A stretch of 21,221 bases of DNA from the NCBI GenBank assembly GCA_036939975.1, contig JALLPB010000924.1, positions 1-21,221 on the forward strand. The letters are read 5' to 3'. Numbering within the stretch: position 1 is the first letter of the stretch; each line of letters begins with the position of its first letter. The position numbers were made by a program, and so were the translations under genes. The DNA is from Cyclostephanos tholiformis (Eukaryota; Bacillariophyta; Thalassiosirophyceae; Thalassiosirales; Thalassiosiraceae). Positions 1-9,639 of this stretch are shown here, one piece after another. The notes beneath the pieces are model-generated. The model saw only the letters and a list, made by a program, of their open reading frames with translations. It was not told the DNA's origin and did not search any database.

Positions 1-411
1 GATGAGACGGATCGATTACGTCATCGGCGAGGTTTAAAAAAAGATACCCGAAAAAAAGGATCCGTTCCATCATGAGGTGGGAATCACTAGCAGGGGCATA
101 CGTACGTCAGCAGGTCAACTCCACTCGGTGTGTGGCGACATACACCGTGCAATAGTGAAAGAGAGCGGTGTTGTGTTGGTAGTGCAGCAACACGGCGCCA
201 ATGCCGTTTCGTCTCCAACCAGGTTGACACCGACACAGATGAGAGAGAGGACGACGACGACAAAAATCCCTCACCTTCACGACGCACGACGAATCCTCCT
301 CACCATATAGTGACGACGACATATCCGACGACCACCAACGACATAATAAATCACACAAGCAACAACCTCATCCCTGGAAATATAGGTGTGTGGGAGTGTA
401 TTCAAAAAAAA

Positions 412-459
412 AACACATACACACACACACACACGCACACGCACGCACGCACGCACGCA
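412..459. repeat. AC / GCAC microsatellite
   Basis: An alternating AC tract passes into tandem GCAC units and ends at ATATATTATT. Purine-pyrimidine alternation of this kind can adopt Z-DNA. It lies about 190 bp upstream of the KAS III start codon. Confidence 0.85.
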
Positions 460-563
460 TATATTATTATTATAGGGGAAATAACCGCATATATTATAAC
501 CTCGACTGCATACAACGAGGGAAACTCGCATCCGGAAACGGGGGGGGGAAGAAGATCAGCATC

Positions 564-610
564 AATATATTATTATTATATAATAATAACAATAACAACA
601 ACAACAATAA
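564..610. repeat. AAT/AAC trinucleotide repeat tract
   Basis: Degenerate ATT/AAT units are followed by AAC units, directly before the coding start at 650. This is simple sequence, probably in the 5' UTR or core promoter. Confidence 0.75.
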
Positions 611-649
611 TACCGAAGGTTGAAAATCGAAAACGAAGAGAGAAAAAAA

Positions 650-2553
650 ATGAAATTCCACCAAGCGTCCGCGTCCCTACTACTCGCCGTGGGCTGCGCA
701 TCGATCGGGAATGCGAGCGCCTACGTCGTCGTCGACGTCTCGCCGTCCCGCTCCCTCCCCCCCCGTCGTCGTCGTCGTCATACGACGACGACGACGACGT
801 CGTCGCTCCATATGGCATCGGGGGGGAGGATGAACGTCCGTCCCATCGGCATCGGCAGCGCCTCCCCCCGGACCCTGATTACCAATCGCGACCTGGAATC
901 GGTGCACGACACGAGCGACGAGTGGATACGCACACGAACCGGCATAAGCGAACGTAGGGTCCTCGTACACGATGGCAATCGCGAATCGATCGTCCTCGCC
1001 GCGGGGGGAGGGGGAGGGGTGGTGGAAGGTACGATCGCGACGACCTCCACGACGACGACGACGACGATCGCCACCGTTCCCGAGAATCTACGTTCCCTCG
1101 GCATCGAGGCATCCATCGCCGCCCTCGACATGTCGGGAATATCGTCGTCCGATTTGGATTTGGTCATATGCGCGACGTCGAGTCCGGACGATCTCTTCGG
1201 GGATGCTCCGTCCATAGCCCACGCGATAGGGTGCGATCCGCGCAAGGTCGTGGCGTTCGATCTCACCGCGGCGTGTTCCGGATTCCTATTCGGAATCGTC
1301 ACGGCCGGACAGTACCTACGAGGAGGAGGAGGGGGGGGGAGTGGGAAGGGGGGGAAGACGACGATGAACGCGCTCGTCATCGGACAGGACGCGTTGACCC
1401 GATGGGTCGATTGGGACGATAGGAACAGTTGCATACTCTTCGGGGACGGCGCGGGGGCGATGGTACTAACGACGACGTCCGCCGGGGGGGGGGATGAGAC
1501 CGACGATGACGATGGTGGGGAAGGGGGGGGGGAGGCGGGGGAGGGATTCGGCATATTGGGATATGCCATGCATTCGAACGGTGGGGGTTACGACGATTTG
1601 AAGTGCAAGTGAGTTGACTATACACATTTTTACGATGCGATAATACGTTACATATATTTATTCGTATCCCCAAAATGACGAAGGTGGTGATGATGGAGGG
1701 TGGAGGGTGGGATGGGCGAATAAATATATTCGAAAACCTTATGTCTTACCCTATTTTTTTGGGGGGGGATCGATTACCGTGGAAGAGACCCACTTACGAG
1801 GGCGGGGGGAAGAGAAATTTAGGGAGATGCCCTTCCGGTTCCACTCGTCGAATGGATCGTAGGGAGACAATATATTCACGAAAAACGAGGGAATCAAAAT
1901 GATCCGGAGTGGGATCGTCGTTTCGGGGGTCGGATGGGGGGTAGAGGGGGGGAGGGGAAGGATGCCGAGACGCATCGGTGTTTTGTCTTGTTTCGTGTCC
2001 CCCCCCCTTCTTTTTCGAACCTTGATTTTTTTCCCTTTGCCACTGCGAATATCCCTCATCGTCGCGTTGTTCGTTTTCGATCCCACCCACCCGAACCACC
2101 ACCACCCTCTTTCAAACCACGCGCCCAACTCGCAGTTACCGCGGCGAGCCCAAGAAGATCACCACGCCCGGCGAGGGCACGGTCGTACACGACGGATCCT
2201 ACGACCTAATGTCCATGAACGGACGGAAGGTATATTCCTTCGCCACCCGCGAGGTTCCCACGGTCCTCGAGGAGGCCCTCGAACGAGCCGGCATGACCGT
2301 CGATCAGGTCGATCACCTGCTGTTGCATCAGGCGAACATACGCATCATGGAGGTAGTGGCCGAGCGATTGGGCATGCCCATGGACAAGGTCATAACGAAC
2401 CTGTACAAATACGGCAACACGAGCGCGGCTAGTATCCCCCTCGCGCTCGACGAGGCGGTACGGAGCGGGAGGGTGAAGAAGGGGGACGTCATAGCGTGCG
2501 CAGGGTTCGGGGCGGGATTATCGTGGGGGGCAGCGATATTGAGGTGGGGATGA
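650..2553 (+). CDS. fabH: Plastid 3-oxoacyl-ACP synthase III (KAS III), two exons
   Basis: KAS III condenses acetyl-CoA with malonyl-ACP, the first elongation step of type II fatty-acid synthesis in the plastid. Exons 650-1608 and 2136-2553 join in phase (donor GTGAGT, acceptor CGCAG) to give 458 aa. The start is the ATG at 650 because it opens a hydrophobic signal peptide ending NASA|Y, the ASA-aromatic junction of bipartite plastid presequences in secondary algae. A basic Arg/Thr linker follows, and the enzyme proper begins near residue 61. The catalytic triad is complete: Cys209 (AACSGF), His384 (HQANIR) and Asn414 (GNTSAAS). His and Asn are 30 residues apart, as in E. coli FabH. Compared with bacterial FabH there are three extra low-complexity insertions rich in Gly, Thr and Asp. 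All lie at loop positions and none hits a catalytic motif. The intron breaks the codon after the conserved [10 protein letters not shown] segment. KAS III identity is certain; the exact junctions are by eye. Confidence 0.94.
764..796. repeat. Perfect triplet-repeat inverted repeat (CGT)n...(ACG)n
   Basis: Fifteen-base arms at 764-778 and 782-796 are perfect complements with a 3-nt loop. They lie inside the KAS III coding sequence and encode the Arg-rich then Thr-rich linker between plastid presequence and enzyme. The RNA would form a strong hairpin. Confidence 0.85.
1609..2135 (+). other. KAS III intron (527 nt), G-run rich
   Basis: The donor is GTGAGT at 1609 and the acceptor CGCAG ends at 2135. 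Removing it restores the FabH reading frame with no missing conserved segment. It holds several runs of five to nine G on the sense strand and a C-run near 2000. I see no gene inside; open frames that run out of it into exon 2 are out of phase with the enzyme. Confidence 0.85.
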
Positions 2554-3396
2554 GGTGTTGCGATACATGATTCGATATTGTCGAATTATTATCGGTTCTT
2601 AAAAACAAGCCGGCGGCGGTGTTCTTTCGTTAAGGCCACACCGTAAAGGATATTTTTTGAATTAACAGAGCCGTTGATTCTCAAGGGGCAATAACCTTTT
2701 AAAGTATTATATAGGTTTATTGATGCCATGGGCTTGAGAGTGAGAGAATAGTACGTGCAGTTGTGGATTCTCACGCTACGGTCTTTCCATCAATTTGAAA
2801 TTGTATTTTTTTTCTATAATGAAGTGTGATTGTGCCTTAGGAACAGATGTTCACGAAGGCCTGAGATCCCCCATACATTGCTCTTCTTTCCAAGTGAGTC
2901 AAGGTCGATAGTAGCAACTGGCATTGAGGTGCAGGCGCACGAGCAAGTAGAAAAGAAACGCACTTGCGGCCGTTATAGTGGTGCGATAACTACTTAACTA
3001 AACGACATACCATGTATGATCCACGTGGCAACAAACTGATGTTGTAATAAGAAGAAAAGATGACCTCATTCCACTCTTTTGGTCCGCCCCATCCACGTTT
3101 GTTCAAGATACGTCCTATTATACACCTATACCTCACCAATGAGATTTTACAATAACGCAGAACTATTCATATATTTACTGGCAATATTTGAATGGGCGGG
3201 CCATATTTGATACATGCCTAAAATAAAACGCTTTTGATCGGCCTCAACTTCGTGCAAGATACGCAAAGATGCAGTAAATCAGTCCTAGACAGTTTCACAA
3301 ATCATGCCGTTCCGTTAGGATCCAGTTCTTGACGCAACCCCCTCAAAGTCCAACATAAATCGACGATTTTAGTCTTCTCACTCCTACCCCCAGTCA
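2554..3396. other. Convergent intergenic region, no gene recognised
   Basis: This is 843 nt between the 3' ends of the KAS III gene (+) and the VTC gene (-). It appears more AT-rich than its neighbours and lacks their triplet repeats. No reading frame longer than about 60 codons is convincing. I found no tRNA T-arm or other RNA signature. It presumably contains the two 3' UTRs. Confidence 0.6.
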
Positions 3397-6300
3397 TCAC
3401 AGTTCTTGCGACTCCATCTCATAGTAAAGACGAATCTCCTTGCATTTCACGATGAAGTTGATAAATAACACGCCAGCAAGGATCGAACCTAACATCAGCG
3501 GGCCCCTAGAATCGTCCCACCTGCCAGGGATGCGAGTCCTAATTTTCTCCGCGCGCCACAGAAAAAGATGCAGAGCATACAGACAAAAACCCAGCGAGAT
3601 GGGGAGGAGGGCCATGGCGTACCAATGTGCAGAGACCGAGTCGGTTTCTGAAGCGAAGGCGAGTATCCCCGCCGCGATGGTGTACAGCGTCACCCCCGCA
3701 TGGAGCCAGTGGAGGAAGGTACGTTCGTTCGCGAAGAAAATCTTCGGTTCGATCTTTTGGACGGAGGTGGGCGCGAGCATTTCGTCGTTGTAGCCCGAGC
3801 AGAATGGGAACAACCATCCAGAGCATGTGTCCTCGAAGCAACCCTGCACCGTCGAATTGAGTATCTCCTCGTCCGAGACGTCGGCCCCGGCATAGTAATC
3901 ACTCCCCGAAACCACCGCAGTCTTGGTTGGCCCAGCCTCGACGAGAGACTCGGTGTTGGCGGTGCGTCCCTTCGCGTTGAGGTGAGGCTCCTTCACGTTC
4001 CCAAAGGGCAGGAGGTGGTTGTAAATTTCGTTCGCGCCGGGGCCTACACCCGTCTCCGAATCCTCCTTGACGAGGATGCGCCCACCACCGGACCGTATGA
4101 TGGAATCCCTGATACTGGCATCGTCGATCCAGTAGGGCACCGAACGGACGTATTCCGGTAGCAGTGTCGCACAGCCATGAATGAACTTCGAGAATTTGTG
4201 AACCTCGTACAGCATGCCACTGTTCTGGAGCTCGGTGACCCAATCCGGCGGCTCGGTCGTGGCGCCGCCGAGCTCGATCTTCACCTCCAACACGGCGTGG
4301 GGGAAGCGGGTGATCTCGTTATCCATGAGGGGCTTCTCCGGATCGCGGTACCACTTCGCCCCGCCCTCGGTGTCGTATCCGCGCTCTGAGATCATGCAAA
4401 GGTTGGTATCGAGTGAGATGCGCACGGTGGCGTCGAATGGGATTTGGAATGCCGTGCGCATGTACTGCGTTCGCATCGTGGGCATGAGCTGCTTCGTCTG
4501 CACGACCTGGACCATCTCGCGGACGAGGGTTTCCCAATCATCGAGCTCGGCGTCCGTGGCGCCCTTCTTCTTCATCTCCTCCCTCTTCTCGGCGATGGGG
4601 TATTCGTCGTTGAGAACTCTCTTCACGTCGGACTCGGGCACCTGAGCGTTGATTTTATTATAAGTTTAGTCGTGCGGTGTCAGTCCGGTGGCGTTATAAC
4701 TATATACACTGATAGTTGAAAACATGCTGATCCTCGAAAACAATACACGAACAACAATATATTCTCCAATGACGGAAGATTAGATAATCGCACGATGACA
4801 CACTCACTATGAACCGCTCCTTCACGCTCGCCTCGCCCGTCCACGTGTCACGATGAGTCTTCCTCTCGAAGAAAACGGTGGTTGGATTGCCCGCGCCGTA
4901 CCAGCGTAAACGATATGCGATGGCGCCCGGGGTCTTGTCGAGACGACCGTGATACAGTTCTTCATTTTTGTTTATTTGGTTCGTCGGTGGTGGTGGCGGC
5001 GGTATTGTTTGTTGGGGGATGCTCAGTATGTACGTTTCAATAAGCCGTGCGAGAAATACCAACATATGTATTACATCATCGCGATAGAAACTCACCGAGC
5101 TGATCGTTATCGAAGTAAACGCTATTGGTGAGCTGACTGTCGCTCTCGCCGGTGCTCGTCTTCTGCAAGAATACCGGCAGGTGCTTCAGGACCGCGTACT
5201 TGACCTTGCTAACGTCCTCGGTCCTGACCCAATACTTGGTAGTGGACCTGCTGAACGCCTGCGCCTCGCCCTTGTTCTCCTCCGCCACGTGATCATCCCT
5301 CAGGCACGAGTATATCGCGCTCAATCGTACGACGACGTCGGAGTAATCTCCCCGCACCCACGCCTGATTGTGCATCCTGTTGATGTAAAATTGCTTGCAA
5401 GCGTGTCCCGGAGAATTCTTATCGTGCTTCTTGAGTATCTTGTGAAAGCCCATGAAGTTGATGTTGACGTACTTTTCGAGGGTGAGGAAGGATCCGGCAA
5501 CGGCGTCGGCCATCGACCTAACCTTCTCGACGTCATCGGGATTCGGACGTCCTCCCGATACCATCCTCTCGACGTTCGATATTTCCGATCGTAGCATCGT
5601 GACTCGCTGCAACGTGAAGGATTCGACCTTGTGCAATTCGGCGTCTATGGTCGAGTAGAAATCCTCCTCGGTCACGGGAGAATCGTCCTTGGTGAGCATC
5701 CGACCGGCGGCGTTGGTGGGCGGGGGCGCCGTTAGGGATACCTCCCGAGTCGTGGTGTCCACCCTGTATGTATATTTTTATTTTTATTTCGAACCGAAGG
5801 GGGGGAACGGAAACGATGATAAACGCACGCAACAAGTTCGACGTATTCATATGGTGTTGGTGGCGAATGGTCAACACGGACGTTGTGTTCGGTAGAAGGT
5901 AAGTGGATGGGGGGAAATCGGAGGGCGGATGGGCGAAGGGGGGGGAGGGTATAGGTCAGACTATGTTTGTGACACGCGTGGAGTGCTCAAAAGGGGGAAT
6001 GCGACCCTACCACCCAATCGATGGATTGCAAACACGACACGATGACCGAACTCGACGCATCTCCGTCCCCCATACCACCAACAACAACACACATATCATC
6101 GTGTGTTGTTATATTTCGCACAACAACCCCCCCCCCCACCCCTCGGGATTTATATATCCGGCATTTCTTCTCTCCGAATTACAATGTATGACGAAAACAA
6201 GAAAAAAACAAAACAATCCCATCCAATTCGACGACGACGACGAACTTCCAATTGTGCACAATATATCTCAGTGTGACCAACTCTCTCCTCTCTCACATTT

Positions 6301-6484
6301 CTTCCAACCTCCTCTTCTCTCACACTTCTCACTTTCTCAATCCAATCATCGTTACTACTCACTTCGCGAGCTTCTTCAACGCTAGCTCCTTGATTATAGA
6401 TTTCAGCTTGTCGTAATCCACGTATACGTCGGGGGGATAATCCGCCGCCCGGTTTTCCATTAGCTTGAGACCGAATTTCACCAT
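3397..6484 (-). CDS. VTC4: SPX-VTC-DUF202 protein, Vtc4-type polyphosphate polymerase, four exons
   Basis: Vtc4 makes polyphosphate from ATP at the vacuolar or acidocalcisome membrane and moves it into the lumen; its SPX domain senses inositol pyrophosphates. Minus-strand exons 6484-6363, 5763-5096, 4959-4808 and 4641-3397 join in phase to 728 aa; yeast Vtc4 is about 720. Exon 1 supplies the SPX start [12 protein letters not shown]. The SPX lysine cluster lies near residues 139-157 ([13 protein letters not shown]). The catalytic VTC domain shows Lys217 (KYWV), Arg280 and Arg282 (RLRWYG), an [12 protein letters not shown] motif, Arg376 and Arg388, the metal-ligand Glu433 (AVLEVK), and Lys463/Lys466. 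These match the tunnel residues known for yeast Vtc4, including the 12-residue spacing of the second Arg pair. Three C-terminal membrane segments (about 622-646, 654-676, 695-713) after [10 protein letters not shown] form the DUF202/Vtc1-like domain. All key residues are present, so it should be active. The transposon at 6824 now lies 340 bp upstream of its start. Confidence 0.94.
5764..6362 (-). other. First intron of the VTC gene (599 nt)
   Basis: On the minus strand the donor GTGAGT is at 6362 and the acceptor CATACAG ends at 5764. It separates the 40-codon SPX start exon from the rest, and the split codon reads AAG after joining. It contains C and G homopolymers, for example around 6127-6140, and a perfect 10-bp inverted repeat at 6083-6092 and 6101-6110 with an 8-nt loop. 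The other two introns of this gene are short (136 and 166 nt). No gene is evident inside it. Confidence 0.8.
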
Positions 6485-6823
6485 TTTTTTCTTTAAATTT
6501 TTTTTTATATATGTTCGATTACGAGATGGTAATGTAGTATTATTGATTGACGCGCGTTTATATTTCCTCCACGGGCGAGGGATGAGACGGGTAGGTGGAG
6601 AGGTTGCTTATTATATATATATTGGGTGGACGATGGATGGGCGCGAATAAAAAAATACACAGGTGATGATGGTGGATCGATCCGGACGCGACGATGGGTG
6701 CTGTAGGAGAGATGAGATATCTATTGAACCAAAAAATGCCAAGAGCGAATCTTCAGAATCGATCTCTATCACACAACAACCTCAATTCTTTTTGTTGGCA
6801 ACACAATTGAGGTTGAGGGACTA
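6485..6823. promoter_or_regulatory. VTC upstream region between gene and transposon
   Basis: This stretch has no gene. On the minus strand a TATATAAA element at 6504-6511 lies about 20 nt before the VTC start codon, and an AT tract lies near 6610-6622. Close to the transposon end there is an 11-bp perfect inverted repeat (6777-6787 and 6805-6815). It is the VTC-proximal half of what was probably a shared divergent promoter before the transposon inserted. Confidence 0.45.
6777..6815. repeat. 11-bp perfect inverted repeat beside the transposon's left end
   Basis: CAACCTCAATT at 6777-6787 and its complement AATTGAGGTTG at 6805-6815 are separated by 17 nt. The repeat ends 8 bp before the TA flank of the transposon. 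It could be a cruciform that made a target or a regulatory dyad. It has no counterpart beyond the right end, so it is not part of the TIR. Confidence 0.7.
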
Positions 6824-7179
6824 CAGTGCTCAGTACAATTGTCCAGGAAAAAAAAATGAGTTTTTTCCCGCCTCTACTGGGATATTTCCCACTTGTGGCT
6901 GGAAAAATCTTTTTTTTCCCGCCATATGATTCCTTCTGCAGGCTCTCTACAGAAGCACGCAGAAGAGAGGAGAAAAGAGCTGACCATAATTTTTCCACCC
7001 CCCCCCGCCTTGGCCGAACCCGACGCTCTCCCCCGCCGCTGCCCATCGTCCGGAGACGACGCCCTTCATGCAGTCGCTCCTTCTTGACTCCATCGACCAT
7101 CCGCCCCCTCGGCGCCGCTTCGTCTTCATCGCCATGGCCGCCACGAGCCGTCGAATTGACACCACCGCCATTGGCGCCA
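6824..7179 (+). repeat. Left terminal inverted repeat of the transposon (~356 bp)
   Basis: It aligns with the reverse complement of about 10733-11068. The outermost 26 bases differ at a single position. Inner blocks match strongly, for example AGAAGCACGCAGAAGAG and CTTGACTCCATCGACCATC. It contains two E2F-like sites TTTCCCGCC at 6864-6872 and 6915-6923 and the first coding exon of the accessory gene from 7068. The inner boundary is by eye. Confidence 0.85.
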
Positions 7180-9542
7180 TGCCAACATCCCCAAATGGCA
7201 TTGTCAGGGGTCAAGGTCGCACGAGGGATGGCAAACGAGTGGGGCCTTGTGTGAAGAAAGGGTCGTTCTCGAGGGACGATCGCCTCGCACGGGACGGTGC
7301 CCGACTGTTCTCGGCCGCCACCTCACGCTCGTCGATGTCGCCGTTGCCCCCTCCCGCCCGAGCGACTGGGGGTGATCATTCCATGCCCGTGGCTAGGATA
7401 AGGTGCGTTTGCACAGTGTGGGGGCATGGGTGGGGGACTCAGGCGTGTATCTTTCGGACACGAACGTGCAGGGCTTGATGGGTGGACGTGCCCTACCTTG
7501 CTATCTTTTTGTGTGGCAACTCGGAGGGTTGTCGCAGCCATCCGTCATTGAACACAGAGTTTTTACCTCATCCATGTCCTCACACCCCCCTTTTTGCAGT
7601 CATTCCACCGCCACAGCCTCTGCCTCGACGGCAGCGTCGACCGAATTTGCTGCCGCTGGTGCCGCATCGAGGTCGACGGCGGCGGTTTATGATCTTGACG
7701 ACGATGACGAGGACGATGTTGTCGATGTCGGCGACGAGGACGAAGACGATGAAGACGATTCCGTCATGCTCATCAGCGAGAAGCCTGCTGCGCGTCCTCC
7801 TCCGGGGAAGAAGGCCTCGTTCAAATGCATTTCGGGAGAAGTCCTCCGGGTCATGCAGGACCGTCTCGTCTCCAACGTGTCAAAAAATAACGTCACCTCG
7901 TCGTCGCACAGCACCCTCAAGGCCATGTTCGCCGATCTCGTCCAGTGCCGGGGTCCCCTCATTAAGATTGCCAAGGAGTTGGATCATCGGATGGAGATTG
8001 TGGGGGTAGGGAAACCTGTTTTGATTGCCGACCTCCTTCGCCAGGCGCTTCCCTTCGAGGTCACGAAGCGGACGTCATCGAAGTCTGGGATCGCCCAGAC
8101 ATTCATCAAGTCATGGGCAATCATCAGTGGCATCGTTGCGAACTCCAATCTCGGCCGCAAGCTCACCCATCAGCTCGAGTCTTATCTCAGCCTCATGGGG
8201 AGACTGGAGTCGACCGCCGAGCATGTCATCACCGAGGCCAACGAGGTTGACAAGAACAGCAAGTCGATCCGACTCACCGGCAGCGAGTTGCATCGGACGA
8301 TGCTCAAGGATCGCGCGACCAAGCCTATTCCGGCGATGTCGTCGTGCGCCAAGTGTGGCCACTGCTTGGTGGACGAGCCGTTCTCCAATAAGGAGACCGC
8401 TTGTCTCAACAAGACAATGCGAGACAACTGGGCAAAGGATCACGCCCAGCACGAGGAGAACATCAAGACCAGGCGCAACCCCCTCCTCGACAAGAACGGC
8501 AAGGCCATTGCGAAGCACAAGAATCCAACCCTCCTGTCCGAGCTTCTCGTTTGCCACTGCTGGCAAAATACTATCGAGGCATTCTTGGGAGGGAAGGAGT
8601 GCTTTTTTGGTTGTTACGATGCCAAGACGAAGACCCAGTTCAGGCCTGGGAAGTGTCTGGTGTGCGTCTGTCGATGCCACTTTGTCTGTCCCAAAGAGTG
8701 AGTTGCTGTCCTCGTTTGTTCGCTTTTTCATCCGATAACTCACACCTCCTTTGCAGTCTCTACGTTAAAAAAAAGCAGTATTTTGACCAGGAGAGGACCG
8801 AAGGGGCCACCAAGATCGACAAGCAGGCGGAGTCGGCTCGTGAGCTGCTCAGCGCATTGTCCCGAGTCCGGGAAGCCGCGGTTGACGATTCCTACAAGAC
8901 TCTTGCCTTGAAGAAGTCGAGGGGGATGATCGCACAATCAGTTGCGGACCCCATCCTTTGCAGGTCCGCCGAGAGTGAGGGATGGCTCACCCAGAGCAAC
9001 CATCTCCTCCACAATGGCGTCAGTACGAGCCAGTTTCTTGAGCTCGAGGGCACCATCTCGGCAATGAGGGCGCCATCTTGGCAATCGAGCGCCAGAATGG
9101 CGGGTCGACGATGACCGCCGAGTATGGCAATCTCTCGGACGACCGAGCCGCGGTGCAGCGGTCACGGAATACAAGGATCCATGACCTTCCAACAAGCAAT
9201 GAGAGGAGGGGAATCGGAACAAGTCTGGTGGAGAGTCCGGAGGCGAGCAGGAGATCCGAGAACCCTCCTCTCCGCCTCTTCGATACTCCCGAATGGATGA
9301 GGAGGGAGAGAAAGGTCAAGATCGGTCGCGTCACGACGTTGGCGACCCAGAAGATGATCGACCCTTCCATGCCAAGATCCGAGTCGAACAAGGCGTTCGT
9401 CATCCACAACAGGCTGGCGACGAGCAACCCGGCATTCGTCAGCATGGTCATCAATCTCATGCCGACTCTGCCGGGCAGTCAGAATCTCTTGGAAGCCTGC
9501 ATGATGCAGGTTTCACTGGAGAACAATAACCGTAATAAATAA
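7068..9542 (+). CDS. Transposon accessory protein, cysteine-rich, spliced, frameshifted; function unknown
   Basis: I do not recognise this family. The model is exons 7068-7402, 7600-8697 and 8757 onward. Donors are GTGCGT and GTGAGT, acceptors TTTTTGCAG and TTTGCAG, and both junctions keep phase. A shorter model could start at the ATG at 7574. After an N-terminal segment lying partly in the TIR comes an acidic tract (about 7690-7765). A helical region follows, then a Cys/His cluster: CAKCGHC, then CHC, CFFGC and CLVCVCRCHFVC (about 8345-8690), a likely zinc-binding module. After the third exon begins, the open frame stops at 9114, giving 596 aa. The +1-relative frame continues open to 9542, where the stop overlaps an AATAAA signal at 9534. 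One missing base in a 21-bp tandem repeat at 9049-9089 explains this; an intact ancestor would be about 739 aa. It converges with the transposase. A DNA-binding or transposition-helper role is only inference. Confidence 0.72.
9049..9089 (+). repeat. Imperfect 20/21-bp tandem repeat at the frameshift of the accessory gene
   Basis: Unit 1 is 9049-9068 (20 nt) and unit 2 is 9069-9089 (21 nt). They match except for two substitutions and one missing base in unit 1 (GCAATGAG against GCAATCGAG). Each full unit would encode a heptad of the type G-[TA]-I-[SL]-A-I-E. The missing base separates the upstream reading frame from the downstream frame that stays open to 9542. Confidence 0.8.
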
Positions 9543-9639
9543 TACTATCTAATTCATAATCAATCGCAAACATAATATATATCTAGTACTACATGTATGA
9601 AATAATTTTTGTACGACTCTATGTCCCCGATTGTGTCAC

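Larger units (their letters stand above)
1..649. other. Upstream region of the KAS III gene, rich in simple repeats
   Basis: I see no convincing gene here. Open frames across it are created by microsatellites and carry no recognisable domain. A bZIP/CRE-like half site, TTACGTCATC, lies at 16-25. An AC/GCAC microsatellite lies at about 412-459, a run of nine or more G at 540-548, and AAT/AAC triplet repeats at about 564-610. The stretch immediately before the ATG at 650 is A-rich. It presumably holds the promoter and 5' UTR of the downstream gene; no TATA box is clear. Confidence 0.5.

Noticed and set aside
620..649. Non-ATG (TTG) extension of the KAS III reading frame
   Set aside because: The ATG at 650 begins a proper signal peptide. 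The extension would add a charged segment in front of it and block targeting.
130..957. Long plus-strand open frame overlapping the start of the KAS III gene
   Set aside because: Its translation is microsatellite peptides (Thr-His, Tyr/Ile runs, Arg runs) and it is out of frame with the clear FabH coding sequence.
778..1569. 263-codon minus-strand open frame opposite KAS III exon 1
   Set aside because: It is Pro/Ser/Val-rich, the antisense image of G-runs and triplets. No domain is visible, and the plus strand is unmistakably coding.
1899..2432. 177-codon plus-strand open frame across the KAS III intron and exon 2
   Set aside because: It is out of phase with HQANIR and the other FabH motifs; low-complexity Pro/His/Arg content.
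2589..2774. 61-codon minus-strand open frame in the gap after KAS III
   Set aside because: Short, with no homology I can see and no promoter or splice context; likely chance.
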